Shown: one piece after another, positions 49,401-63,843 of the stretch
Layout: each line of letters opens with the position of its first letter
Position numbering within the stretch: position 1 is the stretch's first letter
NCBI GenBank assembly: GCA_029204225.1
Contig: CM055109.1
Span: 37,852,991 to 37,916,990 of the forward strand
Direction of reading: 5' to 3'
Origin: Diphasiastrum complanatum
Taxonomy: Eukaryota; Streptophyta; Lycopodiopsida; Lycopodiales; Lycopodiaceae
Length of the DNA: 64,000 bases
Position numbers and translations under genes: made by a program
The notes under the pieces: generated by a model
Databases searched by the model: none
Told to the model about the DNA's origin: nothing
The model's input: the letters and a program-made list of their open reading frames with translations, nothing else

Positions 49401-50744
49401 AAGCCCTATATTGACACTACCAATGATCTGCACTGGACTAATGACGGGTATCTTCTAGAGGCCATTACTGATCCTGCCATTCAGGCTACTGCTCAGATCC
49501 CCAACAATTTACTGATGGTTGGCAATCTCAGGAAAGATCGTATTACTTCCCAAATTTTGCATAGGATAGTTGAGTCCAAGGCCAAGATAGCCAAGGCTCC
49601 TCTGAAACCATATAACTGGTTCAAGACTACCTTTGGAGAGCTCAAACGAGCTATCAAGAGCAATACCAAACAACAATTTGCTGCTGGCCAGATGTTGTCA
49701 CTCCTAGCAGCCTCCCACCTTAAAAATAAATCCATGGTTTTAGTATGGACACAGTGCTCTCTATTTATGAAGAGGCACCAGCTGAATCCTCCCAGCATGC
49801 ATCGAGTTTACATAGTCGTCGTCGTCCACGCAGCGAGATTGTCATTCCTGACTCGCCTTCCACGTCACGTCGAAGGACTAGGCGAACATCTTCAACTGCA
49901 CTTCCACCCCCCGCTGCTATCCGCACTGAACTACCTATTCTCCCCGCCTCTGATGCTTCCCTTGCCTCTGTTTCCTCACAAGGTCAGTCTGTGACAATTG
50001 GATCTACCATTCCAGTCACAACTACCCAATATTTTACATTTTTGTGAAAACTCAAAATTTGATAGAATCTCTTGGTTCAAAGGTTTTGATATTTTCAAGA
50101 GTGTGTTTCAAGTTCATTTGAGCTCAAAAATCTATTCTATAAGTAGCATTCTATTAGAATTGTATCAAGATTCTAGCTTTTGCATATAGATTTTGATTGT
50201 TCAATATATTACATTTTTTTGTGAAAACTCAAAATTTGATAGAATCTCTTGGTTCAAAGGTTTTGATATTTTCAAGAGTGTGTTTCAAGTTTATTTGAGT
50301 TCAAAAATCCATAAAGACCAAACCCCGATTGAAGATGAACTCATTCATGTGAGTCATGCCTTGACTTATGATGACAATGCAGAACTTACTGATGAGCAGA
50401 TTCTAAATCATATGGATCCGACCAGTTTTGGAGTGCGTAATATTCCTAATGAACCAACAATAAAACCGTCAAAAGCAGTTATATTGAAGGAAGACAGGAT
50501 CACAGGTTCAATGACGAAAAAACAAGCCAAGCAACATTATAACGCGGTCCTGAAATGGAAAAATTCTCCTCAAAAGATTGATTCAAAGAATGTGCCACCC
50601 TTACTGGATAAAGACAAAGGGAAAATCAAGGATGATTATGCAAGTCAGAGTTCTAGCAAGACATCGCCGTCTAGGAAGTCTTCACCTTTCGAAGAAGAGT
50701 TTATCTTCTCAAAAGTCATCGCCTCCATGATCGATTCCTGCTAA
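49396..50744 (+). pseudogene. Ty3/gypsy gag-like and linker region
   Basis: Plus-strand coding-like frames: HAIKPYIDTTNDLHWTNDGY through LLMVGNLRKDRITSQIL and LLAASHLKNKS, then after a shift an Arg/Ser-rich segment (SRRRPRSEIVIPDSPSTSRR), then from about 50320 an acidic segment (TPIEDELIHVSHALTYDDN) and a lysine-rich one. The frame lies directly upstream of gypsy RT sequence, hence the assignment; no CCHC knuckle was found. Confidence 0.45.
50034..50312 (+). repeat. Direct repeat of about 105 bp, period 173 bp
   Basis: A word starting TTTGTGAAAACTCAAAATTT and ending near CAAAAATC occurs at about 50039 and about 50213 with only a few differences. It interrupts the gag-like coding region. Confidence 0.85.
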
Positions 50745-50811
50745 GAAGGCTAAGCGAAGATCCAAGACAAATCCTTTTGACAAAGAACAAGCAGATGAAG
50801 TTCAACTTGAA

Positions 50812-51275
50812 ATGCCTGAGCATTTTAGACGCTATACACTGGATGATGTGGTTATCATGTTACCCAAAGCACATCGTGAACCCGAAGAACAAGTGCCAGA
50901 ATTAAAAGATGTTTACGATGTCCCAGCTAGGACACAACCTATGAATCTTGCTGAACCAGGAGATCAAGAAAAGATTGTACAAGTTGGATCACAACTTAAT
51001 CCTAAACAGTTTCAAGCGCTACGAACGTTATTTAGTAAGTATCAAGATTGCTTTGCATGGACTTATAAAGATCTCAAGAGTATTCCACGTTAGTTATTGA
51101 ACATACTATACCTTTTATACCTGATGCAGTTCCAAAGGTTACAAAGTTCTATCGTTGTAATCCTAATGTTGCAGATTTGATAAAGAAAGAACTTCATAGA
51201 TTGCTTGACACCGATTTTATTTATGAGATCGAGCATACCGAATGGGTTTCACCAATTGTCATTAGTCTTAAGATT
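50812..51275 (+). pseudogene. Ty3/gypsy reverse transcriptase, N-terminal fragment
   Basis: Blocks ALRTLFSKYQDCFAWTYKDL, then after a stop and shift AVPKVTKFYRCNPNVADLIKKELHRLL and EIEHTEWVSPIV are the classic start of gypsy RT. The frame ends at about 51275, where a copia element in the other orientation begins; the RT active site, RNase H and integrase are missing. Confidence 0.85.
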
Positions 51276-52130
51276 AACCATATTACATCAAGTTAGAAGT
51301 GACAATTTCAACACTCCTCCTCAATTCTAACTTGGTAAATCTAATGTACTTCTTGAAAAATGGATCTTTAGCCAAAGGCTTACTTAAGATATCAGCTATG
51401 CACTCGGATGATGGCACATGATGAAGTTGTACCTCCTTGGATTGCACGTTCTCTCTCACAAAGTGATGAGCTATCTCAATATGCTTTGTTCTAGCATGGA
51501 AGATAGGATTTGTAGCATTTTGTTGAGATGCTTGATTGTCACAATAGATGCAAGGGATATCCTCGACCTTCATCACTTGAAGCTCCTCCAAAAGTCTTCT
51601 TAGCCAAAGGAGTTCTTTTGTTGTTGAAGGTAAGGCCTTGTACTCGGCTTCACAAGAGGAAAGTGAGATAGTATCTTGCTTTTTGGAAAGCCAAGATATC
51701 ACTCCTCCACAAAGGAAAGTGGAAAATGCACTTATGGATGTCCTATCCATCTTGTCTCTTGCAAAATCCAAATCCGAGTATCCCCTCAAGTGCAAGTTAG
51801 ATCCTTGATAGAGAATGCCAAAAAATCTAGTAGAAGAGATATATCTAAGTACTCTTTTGGCACTTTTCCAATGATGCATCAAAGGATCTTGCATATGTTG
51901 ACTTAACTTGCTTACACAATAACTCAAATTTGGTCTAGTGATTGTCAAATATATTAAGGAGCCTATAAGCTTTCTAAAGAGTGTGATGTCCTCAAAGGAT
52001 GCTTCATCACCATCATTAGAAACTTTAATTAGGGGTGTCAATCCCTTTACAATCTTTCATGCCAAACCTTTCAAGAATGGAAGTAGCATACTTTGATTGA
52101 CTTATAAAAGTGAAATCAAAGAGAATGTAC
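51276..52130 (-). pseudogene. Ty1/copia element 4: RT end, RNase H, polypurine tract and LTR start
   Basis: Minus strand. It begins near 52130 in the RT C-terminus (FTFISQSKYATSILERFGMK), has a short disruption near 52040, then a 252-codon frame: LIGSLIYLTITRPNLSYCVS, RNase H with SSCEAEYKAL and CDNQAS, and a C-terminal ADILSKPLAKDPF. A GAGGAGGAG polypurine tract (51322-51314) and TGTTGAAATTG LTR start (51313) follow, but only about 35 bases of LTR remain. RNase H and the polypurine tract closely resemble those of copia element 1. Confidence 0.9.
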
Positions 52131-55405
<3,275 letters not shown>

Positions 55406-55639
55406 ATACATAGTCTAGTCTTTCCTACGTAATGTACCTAACAGTGATAGGCCAAACCATATCCTCACCATATCAGGGCATTCCGCCATTCTGATCAGTC
55501 CCTTGTATTGGTCCATATATTTATGTGAATTTATTCATTATGTACTAAAAACTAGCTGTCCTAAATGGATTGCAACTCAGGCCCTTGAGCATATCCATGC
55601 TTTCCAAGAGCACGCCAATATTTTCTTGTTTTATATGTT

Positions 55640-56231
55640 TTAAAGTCTAATCGTATCTAATTTAGAAGTAAAACAGTACTGTGTGCATTCATAATTAGCA
55701 AAGCGTTTTATCCTAACATTCACAATAGGATTAGGGCAATCCATATCGTTCCAATCCCTATGAATGTGATAATCTCTTGCACAAATCCATGTGCCTTTAA
55801 GATCAATTAGGTTATCAACACTTGTTACACTAAATATTACCCAACACATTATTACATTTCAATGGGATGAAGGCGAAAAACAATCGTATGTGGTAAGGCA
55901 TTATTCTATAAGGTATGAGCAAAAACCAGAATTGGTTCAATCTTTTATTGTTTTCAAATGTAGGCAAGGTAGACCCAATGTCTAACTTAGTAGCATGTTA
56001 TTTATTACATTACCAAATCCATTCTTATAGCTAAAACCGCATTAATGTTTACGATAAAGCAACCGAATTACGTTTAAAGCACCAACCTGAATAGTCGTCG
56101 TGAGGGAATCCTGCGAGAAAGTCATGGTTGTTCAAGGACGTCTCCTTCGAAAAATGGTTATTGACAAATCCGGGTCTATGTATTGCAATAAGTTTCCACA
56201 GGTCCCAGGATAATGTTACAAATTGCATCAC
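55640..56231 (-). pseudogene. Exon-like fragments inside the inverted repeat
   Basis: Two minus-strand stretches of protein-like composition: 56231-56082 (SWDLWKLIAIHRPGFVNN ... NNHDFLAGFPHDDYS, ending at a CAG|GTTGGT donor-like site) and 55849-55640 (DLKGTWICARDYHIHRDWND ... NVRIKRFANYE). They could be pieces of a captured host gene. I do not recognise the protein. Confidence 0.3.
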
Positions 56232-56904
56232 ACAAAAACAAATATCTTCAGATCTTATTTGTTCTTATGCTAGTCTTAGAAGCATAGCTTTGCATACATT
56301 CTACTATTTCTTTAGTCAAAGAAGTATTTGCCATATACATACCTGGATTAGCGGATCTAAAAGTGTTTTGAATCGAGTTGAAGACTCAAGTATGAGTCTC
56401 ATCAACAACTGTAAAGCACATACATTTTATTTATTATGTAGACACTTATTTATTATACAAAAAAAAATCATCAAAATTGGCATGAATGTAGTTAAAACAA
56501 ACCGCAATTTGGTCTATGTCCATTAGCGATGGTTTATTTATAAGCCAACCAAAAACTGAAAACTAGTTTGAAGATAGTTCATTGTTGCCCAACCAGCGAT
56601 GGTAGGCTAAAGCAAAACCATACGTTTGTGTTGTGAACACTCATTCCAATTCATTATGAGAGAGGCATTGCATCGATGTCCAAGAAGTATTATGTGTGAC
56701 AAAAGGATGCAATCAATCAAGACCACAAGTGTGTGCACATCTTGTTTGTTTATGTATCATTTGTAGTGCATTGTCAGCATTGTCCCATCGACCAGAAACA
56801 TCTATCAAACTACAAGTGTTTGTGCCAAAACAACATATCAAAGCGTTGCCAGCAAACATGCTATCAGTTCTTGTTGTGGGTCACGCTTAAAGGGCACTAT
56901 ACAT

Positions 56905-57580
<676 letters not shown>

Positions 57581-57644
57581 CCACCAACCAAAACTATAGT
57601 CAGTGAATCCCTCAGGGGGCAGCTACCTATCCCCTAAGGGAAAG

Positions 57645-58400
57645 CTAACTGTCCACGATCATAGTGTTAATATTTGTAAGCAAATCAAATAATAGTGTAG
57701 GAAAAGTCTCATGTGCCATCAATTTATTTACAATCAAACAGAATTTGTCTCTCATAAAGCCATTCTTTTGAAAAGCGTCAATAAGCATCTTAACTTCTTT
57801 TGGAAACATTTGCTGTTTATTACAACAATACATAACGACAATAATCTGAGAGATAATCACCTTATAAAAATTATAGATAGGTCTATTAGAGGCCAAATGT
57901 ATTTATTGTAAACAACAAAAAGGTAAGTCTCATTTTTTGGCATACTTAAAAAGATGTACAGGACCATTTGCTAGGTTGAAGGTAATGATGCCATTCAAGA
58001 AGTTTTCCGTATTATTTATAGTATCACTTTCATCAATTTCAAGATATTCTAGAGGATAAATCTGAAAAGGATTGTCTGGAAATATATTTGAAAGAATATT
58101 TGAAGTCATCCATAAATTTTATTTGCCCCAATCTTGCAAGTCTTTTAATAAACTGCATCTCAAAATACGAGAGGTACCAATGACAACACAATTATCTAAT
58201 AGAAATGAATTCCATGTACATATAGTATCCTTATAGATAGTATTCCATTCCTCATAAATTTTCTTTTTCCTGGACCATTTAAAATCTTTGGTTTCCGATA
58301 TCCACTTATTACACAATGTTCTAAACCTAGTATTATTGAAGGCTAATATAAAGTTTTTTCATGACTATTTTTAATCCATCAGATCCATCTAGAGTATATT
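57645..58400 (-). pseudogene. Decayed unrecognised reading frame
   Basis: Minus-strand frames 58400-58119 (TLCNKWISETKDFKWSRKKK), 58118-57915 and 57896-57645 (EVKMLIDAFQKNGFMRDKFC) are separated by a few stops but have protein-like composition throughout. No family recognised. Confidence 0.35.
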
Positions 58401-58504
58401 TTCGTAATATTTGGAGATGTATATGGCTTTTATGTTGTATATAGCATTGGGTATCTTAAGATAAAAGTCAACCAAAGAATCACTCTGCCAAAGTAACATC
58501 GTAT

Positions 58505-58752
58505 AGTTAAAATAGCAATGATCGACTTATACAGTGCTTTCTTATTTCGACGGCACCACGTGTGCTTAGTTCTAGAGTTATCGGACCATCTTTCTTTTAC
58601 GAGCCCTTTGAGTGCTTCTAAGCAACTTATCTTTGTACTTACTTATTAGTTGTGTATATAGTTTGGAGTGAGTAATTTTGTGTTCTTGTTGCACTTGACG
58701 TTGTGCTGAGGTGATTGATCCGGTCGGGTGTTTACACTGTGTTTTCTTAGCT
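58505..58752 (+). repeat. 5' LTR of copia element 3 (248 bp)
   Basis: AGTTAAAATAGC to TTCTTAGCT; the primer-binding site follows immediately. Confidence 0.92.
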
Positions 58753-58764
58753 TGGTATCAGAGC
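58753..58764 (+). other. Primer-binding site, copia element 3
   Basis: TGGTATCAGAGC, the standard plant initiator tRNA-Met site. Confidence 0.95.
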
Positions 58765-60008
58765 CCTTGGTGGCTTGAATCACCGGACAAGAACAAAGAG
58801 CTGCGAATTCACGATGTTTGTTGGCTAGGAAGCACAAAACCGAGTCTGTGGAGATTCGTGGAACGGCTCAAAACTGTAAAAAGGATTCAGAGACAGGGAA
58901 TTGTCGGTTGAATCAGAAAGCAAGCAAAGATTGAAGCTAAAAAAACTTCTGGAGAGTTGCTTGGTATTTGTGATTGGTTTGAATCCAATCGAACACCGTT
59001 TGAAGAGCGGTTTGGAGTAGAAGATTGCTTGTAGTAGGGCGACCTCAGCCAGATAGGAGCTGCAAGTGATAGCTCAGGGAAAGCTTGAGTAAAGCCCAAT
59101 ATATCCTTCTCTTCAAAGTTGCTAGGGTTTCAAAGTGCAAAATCTGGGATATCTCCTTGTAGGAGGCCGTTTTCAGAGCCGTAAGTTGCTGAGAATGGGC
59201 ACCCTAGTAGTGCAATTCAGCAGTAGGGAGGCCGCGACTGGCCGTGGAGAAAGAAAGCAACCAGATCGATCCACGGGGAGCAGCCATAGCCTGTGAAGAG
59301 AGAGGAAAATCCATCGCTGAGAGAGAGAAGAGGAGGAGAGGTTGCGGGACCTCTCGCGCGCCCAGTTCAATTAGTCAGTTAGCGGCCCGCAGTGCTTGGT
59401 GCTTCGAAGGCCCTTGATCAACGCACAAAAGCGTGGAAAGTCGTCCGATCTTAAATCACATAGATCGACGATGGTTATTACACGACAGGTGGGTCGTTGG
59501 ATCTAAAGGATCCATTGGATTGATGTGAAAAAGCCTGAAGGGGTCTGAAGTGCAAAGTGCATTGCAACTTCATTTTCAAACTGAAAAAATTGTTGGGTCC
59601 CAAGTTTTTTGAAGGGTGAAGTTTCTTCACACTGAAGAAACAATTCAAAAACCCAAATTGCCCTTATTTTCGCCTCCTTTAGTCTATTTTGGCCAAACGA
59701 AAGGCTATAGTCTCCAAACAAAGGGCACCCTGACTGTACCTGGAAGTACGGTACACCAAAACAGAGTGATTGCCGTGGAGAAAGTGCTCAAAGCGAGCCA
59801 GAAGTGATTTCACCATTCCATTGGGCAGGAAGCTGGGAGTTGGTGATGAGAAGCATTTCGAAAAACGACGTCAATTTGGCTTTCAATTTGGTGAAAGAGT
59901 GGCGGGTGGCCTGGTAAGCCAAAAATTGCAAGTCATTATTATCGATTTCTGACATCACGGTTGGCTCCAACATACACTTTATAGCCTACAGGTAAAGTTT
60001 CAAGCAGT
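58765..60008 (+). other. Leader of copia element 3 (1.24 kb)
   Basis: Non-coding sequence between the primer-binding site and the gag ATG; unusually long for a small copia element. Short open frames here are not protein-like. Confidence 0.7.
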
Positions 60009-61661
60009 TTGGAGATGGCAAACATCAATGAGGCAATTTTGGACGATGCAAGCAAACTTGATGGGGCTTCTAACTACAACATCTGGAAATTCAAAATGAA
60101 GAGCATTTTGATGGAGAAAGAGTTGTGGGAGATCGTGGCATGTATTGAAGTCCGGCCAAATACCACTCCATGTGACATAAGGGCCGTTGATAAAAAGGCG
60201 CAGAGAGCATTGTCCTTGATCAATCTTTTAGTGAAAGACCATGTGATCACTCATATAAGTGATGCCACGACGGCTAGGGGAGCTTGGGAAGCTCTTAGAA
60301 TGCAATTTCAAATTTGCAATCCAGCTCGGGCCATGTTCTTAAAGTCGAGATTGAACGCAGTGAGGATGGAAGAAAGTGAATCAGTGGGATCTTTCTTCAC
60401 CAGGATAAAGGAGCTGAGAGATCAACTTGTGGCAATTGGAGAACCAATCAAGGATATTGAATTGGTATATACCACAATGAGCGGTGTCTCGGAAGGGCTA
60501 CAGATGTTTGTGAGCCGCATTGCTTCAAGGGAGAGGTTGCCTACTTTTGAAGACTTCCACGGAATCATGTTGCAAGAAGAGCAGCATCGCGAAGTGGTGA
60601 AGTCAAGGCAAACCCCACAGGAGGATCAAGCCTTGCTTGCTAAAGGCAAGCAGAAAGGATGGAAAATGATTCCTAAGAAATCCAAGGATGATGATGACCA
60701 GGGAGAGTCGTCATCAAAAGGGAAAAAGAAGAAGAAAGGCAAATGTTATTATTGCGACAAACCGGGTCATTGAGCACGCGAGTGTTATAAGAAGAAAGCG
60801 GACATAAAGGCGGGAAAAGTGACTCAACAAAGAAACATTGCCAAAGATGATGGAGAAGATGATGAGACAAGTGTCTTCTCATCGGCATTGGCATCCCAAG
60901 TTGATGATGGTGCCAAATGGTTCATAGATTCAGACTCCACAAGGCATATGACCGGGAAACGTGATTGGTTTGAAAAATTCTCACCAATCCATGATGGGGA
61001 TAAGGTCACTCAAGCCAATGGAGAGGAATGCCAGATACAGGGTGTGGGCAATGTACTTGTGCAGTTTTCTGATGGCAAAATCAAAAACATCCCTAATGTA
61101 CTTTATATTCCTAGACTCAAAAAGAGTTTGCTTTCTGTTGGTGTAATGGCAAATCAACATCTTAAAGTTGAATTTGTTAAGGATGGATGCCTTATGAATG
61201 ATATGAACCACAACCATAAAGTGGTGGCAAAGGATTATAGAGATAATAACTGTGGCCTTTATAAATTGGATGCTGCAAAATCAGGTGAATATGGTTTAGC
61301 TATCTCAACAGCATCTCAATCCGAGTTGTGGCACAGAAGACTTGGTCATTTGAACTATGGGAGCTTGAGATTGATGGCGAAGCTGAAGATGGTAATAAGG
61401 TTACCGGCATTGCAGGATGATCATCATGCAATATGTGAAGGATGCATCATGGGAAAGCATCACAGGGAGACATTCAAGAAAGGTGGAGCTGCAAGAGCTA
61501 AGAAACCACTGGAACTCATTCACAGCGACCTGTGCGGCCCAATGAAGACCATGTCATTGGGGAAAGCATATTATTTTATGACTTTCATAGATGATTACTC
61601 TAGGAGGACATGGATTTATTTCTTGAAGAAGAAATCTGATGCTTTTGCTCCCTTCAAGGAG
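60009..61661 (+). pseudogene. copia element 3 gag, protease and integrase N-terminal half
   Basis: Starts at ATG 60015 or 60009 (MEMANINEAILDDASKLDG). One frame carries Gag, a CCHC knuckle in which the Trp codon has become TGA (CYYCDKPGH, stop at 60771-60773, then AREC), protease WFIDSDSTRHMTG where the usual Gly-Ala after DS is replaced by Asp-Ser, integrase HHCC (WHRRLGHLNYG ... CEGCIMGKHH) and core Asp (IHSDLCGPM). The catalytic protease Asp remains but the flap-supporting Gly is lost, so activity is doubtful. Confidence 0.92.
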
Positions 61662-61819
61662 TTCAAGACTTTGGTAGAGAACCAACTGGATGCACACATC
61701 AAAGTTCTAAGATCTGATAGAGGGGGCGAATACAAATCTGTTCAAGACTTTGGTAGAGAACCAACTGGATGCACACATCAAAGTGCTAAGATCTGATAGA
61801 GGGGGCGAATACAAATCTG
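61662..61819 (+). repeat. 79-bp tandem duplication inside integrase
   Basis: 61662-61740 and 61741-61819 are the same sequence (starting TTCAAGACTTTGGTAGAGAA) apart from one base. 79 is not a multiple of three, so it shifts the frame and repeats the integrase second-Asp block (VLRSDRGGEYKS). Confidence 0.95.
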
Positions 61820-63392
61820 ATGATTTTGAAGACTTTTGCAAAGAACATGACATTAAAAGACAATTCACACAATCACACACGTCGCATAGTAATGGTGTAG
61901 CTGAAAGGAAAAACAGGACTATTATGGAGAGTGCACGCTCCATGATGAAGCAAATGGGCTTGACCGATTCACTTTGATCGGAAGCGTGCAGTGTGGCAAC
62001 GTTCTTGCAAAACAGGAGCCCTATAGTTGTGGTTCCAAATGTGACTCCCGAAGAAGCATTTACTGGAATGAAGCCAAAAATTGACAAGTTTCGTGTCATT
62101 GGATGTAAGGCCTATGTACATGTGCCAAAGGAGGAGCGAAAGAAACTTGATGCCAAAGCAAATAAGTGTATCTTCGTCGGTTATGATGAAAGGACGAAAG
62201 CTTACAGGTGTTTTGATCCTGTAATGAATAAGATTCACATTAGCAAAGATGTGATCTTTGATGAAACGCATAGGTATGAAGATGAAGACCATGCAAGTGG
62301 TGAAAGCATCAAAAGACTTCCCACAATTCTGGAGGAAGAAGATGAAGAAGATGCTCCACAAGATGATGCACGTGAAGTCGAGAGTCGAGAGGACGAGTAT
62401 GAAAGGACACCACCTATTTAAGAGCCTAGGGAGAGGTACTTGCCAATAGGAGCAATAAAGGAGAAACTGGTTGGAAGTAAGAGACATTACTTAGACACTC
62501 CTTGGGATACAGACTCTCCACTTAGTGTATCACCTGAATCTAGGATACCAAAATGGTATGAAAAGATCATAAAGGACGTAAAACTGAATCAAACAGGATC
62601 TAGCACACAAGGCGAAGTGAGAAGATCAACGTGGGAAAGGAAGTCTTTCGATCGTTATCATGTGAACTATGCCCTAATGACTGACATTTTGAAGTGTCGA
62701 GAGCCATCAACCTTTGATGAGGCAAAAGATCACAAAGAGTGGCAAAGGGCAATGGAAGAAGAGATAGAATTCATCCACAGGCATGATACATGGGAGTTGG
62801 TTGATCTACCACTTGGAAAGAAACCCATTGACAATAAATGGGTGTTTAGAACAAAGTTTCATGCGGATGGCACAATAGAAAAGTATAAGGCACGCCTAGT
62901 AGTGAAAGGTTATGAGCAAGCAAAGGAATTGACTATGAAGAGACATTTGCTCCAGTGGCTAAGTGGACTACGCTACGTCTTATCATTGCCTTAGCATCTC
63001 ATTTTGGGTGGAAAATCCATCAAATGGATGTGAAGTCTGCATTTTTGAATGGTGACTTAGAGGAAGAAGTTTACATGGTCCAACCGCAGGGGTTCATGGC
63101 AAAAGGGCAAGAACAGAAGGTATGTAAACTACATAAAGCACTTTATGGCCTTAAACAAGCGCCACGCGCATGGTATGGACGCATTGACAGCTACTTTCTT
63201 TCTCATGAGTTTGTAAGAACAAATTCAGATCCAAACCTTTATGTTCTTATAAATGATGACAACATTGCCTTGATTGTACTTTACATTGATGATATCATTA
63301 TCACGGGCAATGATGAGAACCTCACTCATTCTATCAAAGCCAACTTATGCAAGCAGTTTGAGATGATAGATTTAGATCTTATGCACTTATAA
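61820..63392 (+). pseudogene. copia element 3 integrase C-terminal half and reverse transcriptase
   Basis: After the duplication the frame continues with NGVAERKNRT (third catalytic Glu), a Trp-to-TGA stop at 61975-61977 (DSL, stop, SEACS), the CKAYVHVP and KCIFVGYDE blocks, and a TAA at 62419. RT carries WVFRTKFHADG and KARLVVKGYEQ; a two-base shift near 62920 leads into FGWKIHQMDVKSAFLNGDLE, YGLKQAPRAWY and an intact active site YIDD (63280-63291). Shortly after (DLMHL, 63392) the pol frame stops and the RNase H is missing. Confidence 0.92.
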
Positions 63393-63595
63393 GTATTGTA
63401 CATTGTTCCATGTTATTACAAGTTGCTGATATATTTACGAAAGCTTTAAGTAAAGAAAAGTTTGAGACTTTTAGAACCAAACTTGGCTTAGATCTGGTTA
63501 TGTAAAACACCTTTACTTGTAATACTATCATGGAGGTATGTTCCATGAATAGAGTAAACTCTTAAAAAAAAAAAACTTTGATCATTGAGGGAGAG
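63393..63595 (+). pseudogene. copia element 3 pol C-terminus and polypurine tract after an RNase H deletion
   Basis: QVADIFTKALSKEKFETFRT and GLDLVM then a stop (63421-63504) are the normal end of copia RNase H/pol, joined almost directly to mid-RT sequence, so most of RNase H is deleted. The polypurine tract ATTGAGGGAGAG (63584-63595) adjoins the 3' LTR. Confidence 0.88.
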
Positions 63596-63843
63596 AGTTA
63601 AAATAGCAATGATCGACTTATACAGTGCTTTCTTATTTTGACGGCACCACGTGTGCTTAGGTCTAGAGTTATTGGGCCATCTTTCTTTTACAAGCCCTTT
63701 GAGTGCTTTTAAGCAGCTTATCTTTGTACTTACTAATTAGTTGAATATACAGTTTGGAGTGAGTAATTCTGTGTTCTTGTTGCACTTGCCATTGTGCTGA
63801 GGTGATTGATCTGGTCGGGTGTTTAAACTGTGTTTTCTTAACT
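63596..63843 (+). repeat. 3' LTR of copia element 3 (248 bp)
   Basis: AGTTAAAATAGC to TTCTTAACT; same length as the 5' LTR. Confidence 0.92.

Larger units (their letters stand above)
58505..63843 (+). mobile_element. Ty1/copia element 3, structurally complete, coding-defective
   Basis: A 5339-bp element: 248-bp LTRs at both ends, primer-binding site TGGTATCAGAGC directly after the 5' LTR, a long leader, gag-protease-integrase-RT, a deleted RNase H, polypurine tract and 3' LTR. Flanks are CGTAT (58500-58504) and TGTAT (63844-63848), a target duplication with one C-to-T difference. LTR termini are AGTT...AGCT (5' copy) and AGTT...AACT (3' copy). I count about 17 differences between the LTRs by eye, about 7%, many of them C/T or G/A, so the insertion is not recent. 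Confidence 0.92.
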
